From Cryobacterium psychrophilum (GTDB taxonomy: Bacteria > Actinomycetota > Actinomycetes > Actinomycetales > Microbacteriaceae), in the NCBI RefSeq assembly GCF_004365915.1, contig NZ_SODI01000001.1, forward strand, positions 992,001-1,056,000: DNA of 64,000 bases, read 5' to 3'. Below, piece by piece: positions 17,924-26,331 of the stretch (the first letter of the stretch is position 1; each line of letters opens with the position of its first letter). The position numbers and the translations under genes are program-made. The notes below the pieces were generated by a model. It ran no database searches. It saw nothing but the letters and a program-made list of their open reading frames with translations, and had not been told where the DNA came from.

Positions 17924-18310
17924 ATGGTCATGACAGCACTCACCTCTGCCGATGTGCGCCACTTGGAACAGAGCCTGCGGCGGATGCGCGCCGAACTCGC
18001 CACCGAACTTGCGCGGCTCGCCGAGTCGCTCGACGAGGTGCGGGTAACCCGGGATGAAGCGCAGGACGACGAGCATGACCCGGAGGGGCCCGCCCTCACC
18101 ATGGAATGGTCGCGGCTGTCCGGGGTGCAACACGATTTCGCCGAGAAGCTCGCACGCATCGACAGGGCGTTGCAACGAGTCGACGACGGAACCTACGGCG
18201 TCTGCCTGCGCCAAGGGGAGCCGATCGGTCGCGAACGCCTCGAGGCCCGGCCCGCAACGGAATTCTGCATCGACTGCGCCCTCGAACTTGAGGCCGAACA
18301 ACGACGCTGA
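17924..18310 (+). CDS. DksA/TraR-type protein with incomplete zinc finger
   Basis: 128 residues: an N-terminal coiled-coil of ~80 residues ('HLEQSLRRMRAELATELARL...FAEKLARIDRALQRV') and a C-terminal finger. The canonical spacing C-x2-C-x17-C-x2-C maps to positions 94, 97, 115 and 118. Here C94, C115 and C118 are present but position 97 is Gln (YGVCLRQGEPIG). DksA-type proteins insert into the secondary channel of RNA polymerase; actinobacterial small relatives are largely uncharacterised. The start ATG at 17924 has CGGAG 8 nt upstream; an in-frame ATG at 17930 is an alternative. Confidence 0.88.
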   Translation: MVMTALTSADVRHLEQSLRRMRAELATELARLAESLDEVRVTRDEAQDDEHDPEGPALTMEWSRLSGVQHDFAEKLARIDRALQRVDDGTYGVCLRQGEPIGRERLEARPATEFCIDCALELEAEQRR

Positions 18311-18337
18311 GTCGCGTGCATGCGCCTGACCCGGCGA

Positions 18338-18409
18338 CTGCACCTGGCCTGTCGTCTGCACCTGGCCTGTCGTCTGCACCTGGCCTGTCGTCTGCACTTG
18401 GCCTGTACG
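18338..18409. repeat. Minisatellite: four 18-bp tandem repeats
   Basis: The unit CTGCACCTGGCCTGTCGT occurs at 18338, 18356 and 18374, and a degenerate fourth copy (CTGCACTTGGCCTGTACG) at 18392-18409. It fills the space between the convergent stops of the DksA-like gene (18310) and the exonuclease gene (18413). A role in termination is possible but no hairpin with a U-tract is seen. Confidence 0.95.
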
Positions 18410-18412
18410 GAG

Positions 18413-19597
18413 CTACCGCACCCCGATCAGGGACCTGAGCCCGAATTCCGACACCATGGGGATCCCGTAGTCGACCGCTTTGGCTGACTTCCCCGTGGTC
18501 GCACTCGGGTTGGCGACCACGAGAAGTCGGGTGCGCATCGTGATGGCTGGCGCCACGGTGAACCCCCGCGCGCACAGTTCACGGTTCCAGTCGGAGCGCG
18601 ACCGGGCAAGGTCACCGGTCAACACGACGATGTCACCCTGGTTCAGCGATACCGTTTCCGGCTGCGGCGCTTCGCGTCCCTCGGGCAGCCCCGCCGACGG
18701 CAGCGGATCGACAACCGCGGTCACGAGCTCGGCTGCAACACCGAGCATGGTGGCGACGCCGAGCAGCTCTTCGCGCTCCTCCGCACCCAGGGTGCCCGCG
18801 AGCCGGGCGACGCGGGCAAGGTCTTCCACGTAGGCGCTGTTGAGATCCGCACACTCCGTGGCGCTGATCCCGCTCATTTCGGCGAGTTGCGTGAGCACGC
18901 GCAGATCCCCGCGATCGAGGCGGTCGTTGATCAGGCAGAGGTCAAGCAGGGCAAGGTAGTCGAGGTGCCCGTCCGGGCCCGGATAGTTGGGCAGCCGAGC
19001 GGCCGTTCGCTCGAGAAAACTCGGCAGAGAAAGCTCGGTTCCCGGCAAGCGGGGAACCCACCCTGACCGCGCGGATCCGAGCGGTGCCCAGGGCGTAGCG
19101 GCGGCGCGATCCAGGGCCATCTGCCAGGCCGGGAGACCCGGGTCGCTCTGGACATACGCTGCGAGGAGTTGCGCGGTCGCCACGGCCTTCAGAAGAGCGC
19201 CGTGCCCCGATGCCACCTCAATGTCGAAGGCCGCACAGCAGTCCGCAAGCGACCGGCCGGCCCCTGGCAGGAATTCCCGGGCGAGTTGCATGGTGCACAC
19301 CGCTTCCATGCCCCGACGCGGACGATACGACATCCGTTGAAACTCACTCATGAGAAAACTCGTGGCGAACTGGGCGTTGTGGCAGACGAGTACCCGGCCG
19401 GAGAGAAGCTCGACGAGCCGTGATGCGATCAGTTCGAACGCGGGGTACTCCGGCGCACCGACCATGGTGTGCCAACGCCCGGTGATGTTTCCGGCCGCAT
19501 CGGCATTAACCACGGCGATCTCAACGACCCGATCGCTCCGGTACGGGGAGAGACCCGTCGTCTCGATATCCAGTACGGCAAATCCACGCTGCGGCAT
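18413..19597 (-). CDS. DnaQ-like (DEDDh) exonuclease-domain protein with C-terminal BRCT; active site degenerate
   Basis: 394 residues. Residues 1-150 are a DnaQ/epsilon-type exonuclease fold: 'LDIETTG' supplies D10 and E12, but the second motif reads 'CHNAQFATSF', with Ala at position 78 where HNAxFD has Asp. The fourth motif reads 'GHGALLKAVATAQ', with H132 kept and Lys at position 137 where HxxxxD needs Asp. The C-terminal ~80 residues look like a BRCT domain ('DIVVLTGDLARSRSDWNREL', 'GKSAKAVDYGIPMVSEFGL'), as in actinobacterial exonuclease-BRCT proteins. With two of four metal-binding acids missing, nuclease activity is doubtful, and it may serve as a binding protein. It is divergent from the hut regulator. 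Confidence 0.87.
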   Translation of the reverse strand: MPQRGFAVLDIETTGLSPYRSDRVVEIAVVNADAAGNITGRWHTMVGAPEYPAFELIASRLVELLSGRVLVCHNAQFATSFLMSEFQRMSYRPRRGMEAVCTMQLAREFLPGAGRSLADCCAAFDIEVASGHGALLKAVATAQLLAAYVQSDPGLPAWQMALDRAAATPWAPLGSARSGWVPRLPGTELSLPSFLERTAARLPNYPGPDGHLDYLALLDLCLINDRLDRGDLRVLTQLAEMSGISATECADLNSAYVEDLARVARLAGTLGAEEREELLGVATMLGVAAELVTAVVDPLPSAGLPEGREAPQPETVSLNQGDIVVLTGDLARSRSDWNRELCARGFTVAPAITMRTRLLVVANPSATTGKSAKAVDYGIPMVSEFGLRSLIGVR

Positions 19598-19714
19598 TCT
19601 TACTCCGACCTGTTCTCAGGTGAAGGTATCCGCTATGCTCAGCAACCCGCGAGCTCCAGTTCGGGTGGCCTCAGTTTGGGGCGGCGGCTCAGGCCGCCCG
19701 GCTGAAAAAAAGTG

Positions 19715-19731
19715 TTGCCATTGCATGGCAA
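19715..19731. promoter_or_regulatory. Palindromic operator candidate upstream of the hut regulator
   Basis: TTGCCATTGCATGGCAA is a 6-5-6 palindrome 43 bp upstream of the IclR-family start. It is AT-rich relative to its surroundings and followed by a second ATTGCAT. An IclR-type autoregulatory operator is the simplest reading. The divergent exonuclease gene starts 118 bp away. Confidence 0.45.
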
Positions 19732-19773
19732 TTGCATTTTACTGGATGGCAGGGCATTCAACGAAGGAGCACC

Positions 19774-20433
19774 GTGGCCGAGTCATCCACCCGCACCGTG
19801 GACCGCGCCCTCAGCCTGCTTGCCGTCATCTGCGACGGGGACGGCCTCACACTATCCGCCAGCTCCCGGGCCGTCGATCTCTCGCCGAGCACCGCCCTGC
19901 GCCTTCTGCGAACGCTCGAGACGAGCGGATTCGTGCGGAGGGACGACGGCGGCGGCTACCGCCCGGGCAGTCGACTGATCCAGCTCGGCGCCCAGGCGCT
20001 GAGCAACCAGTCACTCGCTCCGCACTGCCGCCCTGTCATGGAAGACCTCGTCGCCGCGACCGGGGAATCGGTCTACCTCAGCGTCGAAGGCCACACCCGC
20101 ACGGCCCTCTATCTCGCCATCGTCGAGGGCACGCACTCGGTCCGCCACGCCAGCTGGGTCGGCCGCACCGTTCCACTCGAGCAGTCCGCCGCCGGCCAGG
20201 TGCTCGAAGGACGTACCCCGGCGCCGGGCTACGTCGTCGTCGAACGCGGCATCGAGTCGGACGTCACCGCCATCGCCGCACCGATCCGCTCCGCCGGCCG
20301 AGTCGTGGCCGCACTCAGCCTCGTCATCCCGAGCTATCGAGTCACCGCGGCCGATATCGACCGCTACGGGCCACTGCTCGCCGCCGCCGCCGACCGGGTG
20401 TCGGCGGGCCTCAGCTCGCCGACCGGTCCCTGA
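19774..20433 (+). CDS. IclR family transcriptional regulator of histidine utilisation
   Basis: 219 residues: winged helix-turn-helix ('TVDRALSLLAVI...LSPSTALRLLRTLETSGFVRR', residues 8-58) and a shortened IclR effector domain ('PVMEDLVAATGESVYLSVEG', 'GRTVPLEQSAAGQVLEG', 'AIAAPIRSAGRVVAALSL'). The GTG at 19774 is preceded by GAAGGAG with good spacing, so I prefer it to the ATG at 19732. The start is 69 bp upstream of hutU in the same direction; location suggests it controls hut genes with urocanate or a related intermediate as effector (inference). Confidence 0.92.
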   Translation: MAESSTRTVDRALSLLAVICDGDGLTLSASSRAVDLSPSTALRLLRTLETSGFVRRDDGGGYRPGSRLIQLGAQALSNQSLAPHCRPVMEDLVAATGESVYLSVEGHTRTALYLAIVEGTHSVRHASWVGRTVPLEQSAAGQVLEGRTPAPGYVVVERGIESDVTAIAAPIRSAGRVVAALSLVIPSYRVTAADIDRYGPLLAAAADRVSAGLSSPTGP

Positions 20434-20502
20434 TCTCCCCCGCGCAGCACCACTCGACCTGACACACCCGACCTGAACGCGATTTGAACCAAGGAGACAC
20501 CG

Positions 20503-22191
20503 ATGTCCGAATCCCGCCCCGTTCGCGCCGCCCGCGGCAACACCCTGACAGCGAAGAGCTGGCAGACCGAAGGCCCGCTGCGGATGCTCATGAACAACCT
20601 CGACCCCGAGGTCGCTGAGCATCCGGAGAACCTCGTCGTGTACGGCGGGACTGGGAAGGCCGCCCGCAACTGGGAAGCCTACGACGCGATCGTGCGCACG
20701 CTCACCACGCTGGAGAAGGACGAGACCCTGCTGGTGCAGTCCGGCAAGCCGGTGGGCGTGTTCCGCACCAACGAGTGGGCGCCGCGCGTGCTCATCGCCA
20801 ACTCGAACCTCGTCGGTGACTGGGCGACCTGGCCGGAGTTCCGCAGGCTCGAGGCGCTCGGCCTGACCATGTACGGCCAGATGACCGCCGGCTCCTGGAT
20901 CTACATCGGCACCCAGGGCATCCTGCAGGGCACCTACGAGACGTTCGCGGCCGTCGCCGCCAAGCTCGCCGCCCGACGGGGCGGGCTTGACGAGCACGAT
21001 GGCGGCACGCTGGCCGGGACCCTCACCCTCACCGGCGGGGCCGGCGGCATGGGCGGCGCGCAGCCGCTCGCCGTCACCATGAACGACGGCGTCGTGCTGA
21101 TCGTCGACGTCGACGAGACCCGGCTGCAGCGCCGGGTCGACCACGGCTACCTCGACGAACTCACCACAGACCTCGACGACGCGATCGCCCGGGTTCTCGC
21201 GGCGAAGGACGCGAAGCGCGCCCTGTCGGTGGGCCTGGTCGGCAACGCCGCGACCGTGTTCGCCGAGCTGCTCGCCCGCAAGGTGCCCATTGACATCGTC
21301 ACCGACCAGACGAGCGCGCACGACCCACTGTCGTACCTGCCCGAGGGCGTCACCGTCGAGGATTGGCACCCCTACGCGGCCGAGAAGCCGGAGGAGTTCA
21401 CCGAACGCGCCCGCGCCGCCATGGCCAAGCAGGTCAAAGCCATGGTCGAATTCCAGGATGCCGGAGCCGAGGTTTTCGACTACGGCAACTCGATCCGCGC
21501 CGAGGCCGAGCTCGGCGGCTACGAGCGGGCATTCGAATTCCCCGGGTTCGTGCCCGCGTACATCCGGCCGCTTTTCGCCGAAGGCAAGGGCCCGTTCCGC
21601 TGGGTCGCTCTCTCCGGCGACCCGGCCGACATCGCGGCCACCGACAAGGCCATCGTCGAGCTGTTCCCGGAAGACGAGCACCTGCGCCGGTGGATCACCA
21701 AGGCCCAGGACCTCGTTCATTTCGAGGGCCTGCCTGCCCGGATCTGCTGGCTCGGCTACAAGGAACGCCACCTGGCCGGCCTGAAATTCAACGAGATGGT
21801 CGCCTCCGGCGAGCTCTCCGCGCCGATCGTGATCGGCCGGGACCACCTCGACTCCGGCTCCGTCGCCTCGCCCTACCGGGAGACCGAAGATATGAAGGAC
21901 GGCTCGGACGCGATCGCCGACTGGCCGCTGCTGAACGCCCTGCTCAACACGGCATCCGGTGCCACCTGGGTGTCGATCCACCACGGTGGCGGTGTCGGGA
22001 TCGGCCGCAGTATCCACGCCGGCCAGGTGATCGTCGCCGACGGAACCGCCCTCGCCGCCGAGAAGATCGAGCGGGTGCTCACGAACGACCCGGGCACCGG
22101 CGTGATGCGCCACGTCGACGCCGGCTACGAGCGGGCCGAAGAGGTCGCGCGCGAGCGCGGCCTGCGCGTGCCGATGATGGAATCGGATTGA
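20503..22191 (+). CDS. hutU: Urocanate hydratase
   Basis: 562 residues, full length. Converts urocanate to 4-imidazolone-5-propionate using tightly bound NAD+ as electrophile. Signatures: '[19 protein letters not shown]' near the N terminus, '[20 protein letters not shown]', the Rossmann-like central domain ('[17 protein letters not shown]'), '[17 protein letters not shown]' and the C-terminal '[16 protein letters not shown]'. AAGGAG lies 7 nt before the ATG. First enzyme gene of the hut cluster; its TGA overlaps the TTG start of the next gene. Confidence 0.98.
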   Translation: MSESRPVRAARGNTLTAKSWQTEGPLRMLMNNLDPEVAEHPENLVVYGGTGKAARNWEAYDAIVRTLTTLEKDETLLVQSGKPVGVFRTNEWAPRVLIANSNLVGDWATWPEFRRLEALGLTMYGQMTAGSWIYIGTQGILQGTYETFAAVAAKLAARRGGLDEHDGGTLAGTLTLTGGAGGMGGAQPLAVTMNDGVVLIVDVDETRLQRRVDHGYLDELTTDLDDAIARVLAAKDAKRALSVGLVGNAATVFAELLARKVPIDIVTDQTSAHDPLSYLPEGVTVEDWHPYAAEKPEEFTERARAAMAKQVKAMVEFQDAGAEVFDYGNSIRAEAELGGYERAFEFPGFVPAYIRPLFAEGKGPFRWVALSGDPADIAATDKAIVELFPEDEHLRRWITKAQDLVHFEGLPARICWLGYKERHLAGLKFNEMVASGELSAPIVIGRDHLDSGSVASPYRETEDMKDGSDAIADWPLLNALLNTASGATWVSIHHGGGVGIGRSIHAGQVIVADGTALAAEKIERVLTNDPGTGVMRHVDAGYERAEEVARERGLRVPMMESD

Positions 22192-23402
22192 GCGGGCTCC
22201 TCGCCCACGGTGTCCTGGCCGGTCTCGACGAAATTAATGAGACCGGCCAGGATGCCCAGCGTGGCGGCTACTCACGGCACGTCTGGCAGGGGCCCGACCT
22301 CGAGTTGCGGGCGTGGTTCATCGAACGAGCCGAGCGCATCGGGCTCGCCGTCGAAACCGACCGCAACGGCAACATCTGGGCCTGGTGGGGAACCCCGGGG
22401 CCGGATGCCGTCGTCACCGGCAGCCACCTCGACTCCGTGCCGGGCGGCGGCGCGTACGACGGCCCGCTCGGCGTCGTGTCGGCGCTCGACGCCATCGCAC
22501 GACTTCAGGCCACCGGCGTCACGCCGTCGCGCCCCTGCGCCATCCTGGTCTTCGCGGAGGAGGAGGGCTCCCGGTTCGGCATCGCCTGCCTCGGCTCGAG
22601 GTTGATGACCGGGACACTGGACGCCGACCGCGCCAGGGCCCTCGTCGATCCGGACGGCGTCACGCTGGCCGAAGCCGCAGCGCACGCCGGAATCGATCCG
22701 GCCCACCTCGGCACCGACCGGGACGCGCTGAATCGGATCGGACTGTTCGTTGAACTGCACATCGAGCAGGGCCGCGGCCTGATCGACCTCGGGCACCCGG
22801 TGGCCGTTGCCTCCTCGATCCTGGCACACGGTCGCTGGCGCCTCACCATGACCGGGCAGGGCAATCACGCCGGCGCCACCCTGATGACCGACCGCCGCGA
22901 CCCGATGGTGGCCGCCGCGCGCGCCGTGCTCGCGGTGCAGGAGGCGGCCTCGGCCAGGCCCGGCACCAGGGCCACCGTCGGCCGGATGAACATCATCCCC
23001 TGTGGTACGAACGTGATCCCGTCGCGCGTCGAGGCCTGGCTCGACGCCAGGGCGGAGACCGACGAGGAGACCCGCGCCCTCGTGAGCGAGATCACCGCCG
23101 GGGTCGACGCGGCCGTGGCCGAGAACGGATGCGCCGTCTCGATTGTGGAGGAATCGTGGGCCGGCTCTGTGCACTTCGACCCCGAACTGCGAGACCGATT
23201 CAGCGCCGCCCTCCACGGCGTTCCGACCCTGCCGACGGGCGCCGGCCATGACGCCGGTGTGCTCGCGGCGAGCGTGCCGAGCGCCATGCTCTTCGTGCGC
23301 AACCCGACCGGGATCTCGCACTCGCCCGAGGAATTCGCGTCGGCCGAGGACTGCATGGCCGGGATCGACGCGCTGGAGAAGCTGCTCAGGACGCTGCTGT
23401 GA
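22188..23402 (+). CDS. M20-family amidohydrolase (allantoate amidohydrolase-like), probable N-formylglutamate hydrolase of the hut pathway
   Basis: 404 residues from the TTG at 22188, which shares TTGA with the hutU stop. The frame is open farther upstream, but that is out-of-frame hutU sequence. Signatures of the M20/M28 hydantoinase-carbamoylase family: '[19 protein letters not shown]' (His and Asp metal ligands), '[10 protein letters not shown]' (catalytic Glu), '[11 protein letters not shown]' (His ligand) and 'ISHSPEE' (C-terminal His). Known members hydrolyse allantoate, ureidoglycine or N-carbamoyl amino acids. Here it lies between hutU and hutF. HutF yields N-formyl-L-glutamate and no HutG is present, so this enzyme probably cleaves N-formylglutamate to glutamate and formate (inference). 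Confidence 0.88.
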   Translation: MSGLLAHGVLAGLDEINETGQDAQRGGYSRHVWQGPDLELRAWFIERAERIGLAVETDRNGNIWAWWGTPGPDAVVTGSHLDSVPGGGAYDGPLGVVSALDAIARLQATGVTPSRPCAILVFAEEEGSRFGIACLGSRLMTGTLDADRARALVDPDGVTLAEAAAHAGIDPAHLGTDRDALNRIGLFVELHIEQGRGLIDLGHPVAVASSILAHGRWRLTMTGQGNHAGATLMTDRRDPMVAAARAVLAVQEAASARPGTRATVGRMNIIPCGTNVIPSRVEAWLDARAETDEETRALVSEITAGVDAAVAENGCAVSIVEESWAGSVHFDPELRDRFSAALHGVPTLPTGAGHDAGVLAASVPSAMLFVRNPTGISHSPEEFASAEDCMAGIDALEKLLRTLL

Positions 23403-24799
23403 CGGGCGCGGGAACCCACGTCTTCTGGTGCGAGACCCTGCTCGTTGACGGCGAGCCGACCCCCGGCGTTCGCGTTGAGGTAGGAGCAGACGGGCGCATC
23501 GCCCGCCTCACGCCCGGCTGCGCGCCGAGGCCGCGAGACGTGCGCCTCGGCACCGTACTGCCCGGCATGGCCAACGCGCACTCCCACGCGTTCCACCGCG
23601 CGTTACGCGGCTGCACCCACGCGGACGGTGGCGACTTCTGGCAGTGGCGCGAGGCGATGTACCTCGCGGCCGGACGACTCGACCCCGACCGGTACTACGC
23701 TCTCGCCCGGGCCGTGTTCGCCGAGATGCTCGTCAGCGGCTGGACCGCGGTCGGCGAGTTCCACTACGTGCACCACCGCCCGGACGGCTCCCGGTACCCG
23801 CGCGAACACGCCATGGAACTCGCGCTGGCCGCGGCGGCGCGCGATGTGGGCATCCGTCTCGTGCTGCTCGACACGCTCTACCTCGCCGGCGGCATCGGGC
23901 GCCCGCTCGCTCCGGAACAGCGCGCCTTCGACGACGGCTCGGCGGCGGGCTGGCTGGAGCGCTGGCGATCCCTGAACGAGACCCTCGGCGCGGATCCGGA
24001 TGCCCGGGTCAGCCTCGGCGCCGCGATCCACTCCGTGCGCGCCGTGCCCACGGCCGCCATGCGGGAGGTGCTCGCGGGGCTGCCTTCCGCCGTGCCCCTG
24101 CACATTCATCTCTCCGAGCAGCCGCAGGAGAACGCGGACTGCCTGGCCGAATACGGTCTGACGCCGACCGGCGTGCTCGCCGACCTCGACGCCCTCTCGC
24201 CGCGCCTGAGCGTCGTGCACGCCACCCACCTCACCGACGCAGACATCGAATTGATTGGGCGCACCGGCACCACCGTCATCATGTGCCCGACGACGGAGGC
24301 CGACCTCGGCGACGGGATCGGCCCGGCCCGGCGCCTCGCCGACGCCGGCGCCAGGATCGCCCTCGGCTCCGACCAGAACGCCGTCGTCGACCCGCTGCTC
24401 GAGATGCGCGGCCTCGAGGCCGGCGAACGGCTGGCCTCCGGCGAGCGCGGTCGATTCGACCCGGCCGCGCTCCTGGCCGCCGCGTCGACCAGCGGCTACG
24501 CCTGCCTCGGCCTCGGCGACAACCGCCTGCGTCCCGGCGGTCTGTGCGACCTCGTCGAGGTCTCGATGGACAGCGTGCGCACCATCGGGTCGGCGCCGGC
24601 CCAGCTGCCGCTCAGCGCCACGGCATCCGACGTTGTGCGCGTCATCGTGCACGGCGTGATCGTGGCCGACTCCGGACGGCTCGTCTCCGCGGGCGGCGCC
24701 GCGGCCGACCGGCTGCCCGAGGCGTTGCTGCGGCACGCCCTGGCCACGCTCGACAACATCCCGCCCATCCACGACGGCACCTCGGGAGATCCCGCATGA
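23399..24799 (+). CDS. hutF: Formimidoylglutamate deiminase
   Basis: 466 residues, amidohydrolase superfamily. Removes ammonia from N-formimidoyl-L-glutamate to give N-formyl-L-glutamate. Metal-binding and catalytic features: 'GMANAHSHAFHRALRG' (first HxH), 'PLHIHLSEQPQENADC' (His plus Glu), 'VVHATHLTDADI' and 'ALGSDQNAVVDPLLEMR' (catalytic Asp). GTG start overlapping the previous stop (GTGA at 23399-23402). Presence of HutF indicates the five-step (deiminase) branch of histidine degradation. Confidence 0.96.
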   Translation: MTGAGTHVFWCETLLVDGEPTPGVRVEVGADGRIARLTPGCAPRPRDVRLGTVLPGMANAHSHAFHRALRGCTHADGGDFWQWREAMYLAAGRLDPDRYYALARAVFAEMLVSGWTAVGEFHYVHHRPDGSRYPREHAMELALAAAARDVGIRLVLLDTLYLAGGIGRPLAPEQRAFDDGSAAGWLERWRSLNETLGADPDARVSLGAAIHSVRAVPTAAMREVLAGLPSAVPLHIHLSEQPQENADCLAEYGLTPTGVLADLDALSPRLSVVHATHLTDADIELIGRTGTTVIMCPTTEADLGDGIGPARRLADAGARIALGSDQNAVVDPLLEMRGLEAGERLASGERGRFDPAALLAAASTSGYACLGLGDNRLRPGGLCDLVEVSMDSVRTIGSAPAQLPLSATASDVVRVIVHGVIVADSGRLVSAGGAAADRLPEALLRHALATLDNIPPIHDGTSGDPA

Positions 24800-26016
24800 C
24801 CAGACCCCGCATGACCAGCCCCCCTGTCACCAGCCAACAGACCACCGAGCTGATCACCGGCATCGCCGAGCTGACCACCCAGGCCGACGATCGGGAGCGC
24901 CTGCTCGACGCGGCGCTGGTGATCGAAAACGGTCGAATCGCGTGGATCGGCTCGGCCGCCGACGCCCCCGCCGCCGACCGGCGAACGGACGTCGGCGGCC
25001 GCGCCGCGCTGCCCGGCTGGGTCGACACGCACTCCCACCTCCTCTTCGCCGGCGACCGCGCCGCGGAATTCGAGGCCCGCATGGCCGGGCAGCGTTACGA
25101 AGCCGGCGGGATCAACACAACGGTGCGTGCCACGCGGGCGGCGACCGAGGAGCAACTGGTCGCCAATGCCCTGCGACTCCGCCTTGAGGCCGAGTCGCAG
25201 GGCACGACGTTCCTCGAAACCAAGACCGGCTACGGCCTCGATCTGGAGAGCGAGGTGCGGTCCGCGCGGGCCGCGGCGACCGTCGCCGACGTCGTCACGT
25301 ACCTCGGCGCCCACGTGGTGCCGCAGGGACACGATCGGCGGGACTATCTCGACCTCGTCACCGGGCCGATGCTCGCGGCGGTGGCACCGTACGTGTCGTA
25401 CATCGACGCGTTCTGCGAGGCCGGCGCCTTTGACGTGGAGGAGACCCGCGAGGTGCTCCTCGCCGGACGCGCCGCCGGTCTCGGCCTGCGCGTGCACGGC
25501 AACCAGCTCGGCTTCAGCGGCGGTGTGCGGCTGGCCGTTGAGCTCGGAGCGGCGAGCGTCGACCACTGCAACCACCTCGAGGCGGCGGACATCGACGCAC
25601 TCGCACAGTCGACGACGGTCGCAACACTGCTGCCCGCCTGCGATCTCTCGACGCGCGAACCCTTCCCGCCGGCCAGGGCGCTGCTCGACGCCGGCGCGAG
25701 CATCGCCCTCGCCACCAACTGCAACCCCGGATCCTCGTACACAACGTCGATGCCGTTCTGCGTGTCCACGGCGGTGCTGCAAATGGGCCTGACGATCGAC
25801 GAGGCCATCTGGGCCGCCACGCGCGGGGCAGCCCAGGCGGTGGGCCGTGAGCGGGGACCGGATGCCGTCGGATCGCTCCAAGTGGGTGGCCTGGCCGACC
25901 TCCAGGTGCTTGACGCGCCAGCCGTGGCGCACCTCGCCTACCGTCCGGGCGTTCCACTGACCCACGCAGTGTGGCGCCGCGGCGTGAGGCCGGGCGTCGG
26001 CGGGCGCCCTGTCTGA
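24796..26016 (+). CDS. hutI: Imidazolonepropionase
   Basis: 406 residues. Hydrolyses 4-imidazolone-5-propionate to N-formimidoyl-L-glutamate. Signatures: 'GWVDTHSHLLFAGDR' (HxH motif), 'TTFLETKTGYGLDLESE', 'LRVHGNQLGFSGGV', 'SVDHCNHLEAADI' and 'IALATNCNPGSSYTTSMP' (metal-ligand Asp is replaced by Asn-context as usual for the family's TDxNPG, here TNCNPG). The ATG overlaps the hutF stop (ATGA, 24796-24799); a second in-frame ATG at 24811 is possible. The final codons form the left arm of a hairpin. It completes the set; hutH (histidine ammonia-lyase) is not in the window. Confidence 0.95.
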   Translation: MTRPRMTSPPVTSQQTTELITGIAELTTQADDRERLLDAALVIENGRIAWIGSAADAPAADRRTDVGGRAALPGWVDTHSHLLFAGDRAAEFEARMAGQRYEAGGINTTVRATRAATEEQLVANALRLRLEAESQGTTFLETKTGYGLDLESEVRSARAAATVADVVTYLGAHVVPQGHDRRDYLDLVTGPMLAAVAPYVSYIDAFCEAGAFDVEETREVLLAGRAAGLGLRVHGNQLGFSGGVRLAVELGAASVDHCNHLEAADIDALAQSTTVATLLPACDLSTREPFPPARALLDAGASIALATNCNPGSSYTTSMPFCVSTAVLQMGLTIDEAIWAATRGAAQAVGRERGPDAVGSLQVGGLADLQVLDAPAVAHLAYRPGVPLTHAVWRRGVRPGVGGRPV

Positions 26017-26027
26017 GCCCGCCGACG
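25995..26027 (+). terminator. Hairpin spanning the end of hutI
   Basis: CGTCGGCGGGC (25995-26005) and GCCCGCCGACG (26017-26027) form a perfect 11-bp GC-rich stem with an 11-nt loop that contains the hutI stop codon. There is no U-tract. Likely the 3' boundary of the hut operon (terminator or 3'-end protector). Confidence 0.6.
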
Positions 26028-26154
26028 TGCGGGGAACCGCGCGCGTCGCCGTCGCCCGGGTGCGCTTCCGCCGCCGGGGCTGACCCGTCCGGTCGTGCAA
26101 CCCGCGGTGGTCACTTAGCGGTGCGGGCGCGCTCGGCGTAGTAGCGTGGCCTCC

Positions 26155-26310
26155 ATGATGAACCTGATCGTTTTTCTCCTCGTTGTCTGGCTTGTTTTCG
26201 CGGTGCTGGGATTCGTGATCAAGGGGCTGTTCTGGCTCGCTGTCATCGGAATCATCCTGTTCCTCGTGACCGCCGCCTTTGGCTGGGTGAAGCGCAAGAC
26301 GGCGAAATAA
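26155..26310 (+). CDS. Small hydrophobic membrane protein, 51 residues
   Basis: An ORF starting with tandem ATG codons and ending TAA. It encodes MMNLIVFLLVVWLVFAVLG..., two closely spaced hydrophobic helices joined by 'GFVIKGLFWL', and a basic tail (WVKRKTAK). The pattern (hydrophobic, short Lys/Arg tail, positive-inside) is like the ~50-residue mini membrane proteins common in actinobacteria. No function is known. It is convergent with the MFS transporter gene, 21 bp apart. The start could be the second ATG (26158). Confidence 0.7.
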   Translation: MMNLIVFLLVVWLVFAVLGFVIKGLFWLAVIGIILFLVTAAFGWVKRKTAK

Positions 26311-26331
26311 CGGCTCCCGCCCGGCGGTGAA

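Noticed and set aside
18338-18409. CRISPR array
   Set aside because: The 18-bp units are directly adjacent with no spacers and there are no cas genes.
20011-22113. A 700-codon open frame on the minus strand opposite hutU
   Set aside because: It is the GC-rich antisense shadow of hutU. It has no ribosome-binding site or recognisable domain, and hutU is unmistakable on the other strand.
21363-22187. Upstream extension of the M20 amidohydrolase frame
   Set aside because: It lies inside hutU in another frame and encodes Arg/Pro-rich sequence; the gene begins at TTG 22188 overlapping the hutU stop.
23644-24795. Upstream extension of the hutI frame
   Set aside because: Arg-rich shadow of hutF; the imidazolonepropionase homology starts at the ATG at 24796.
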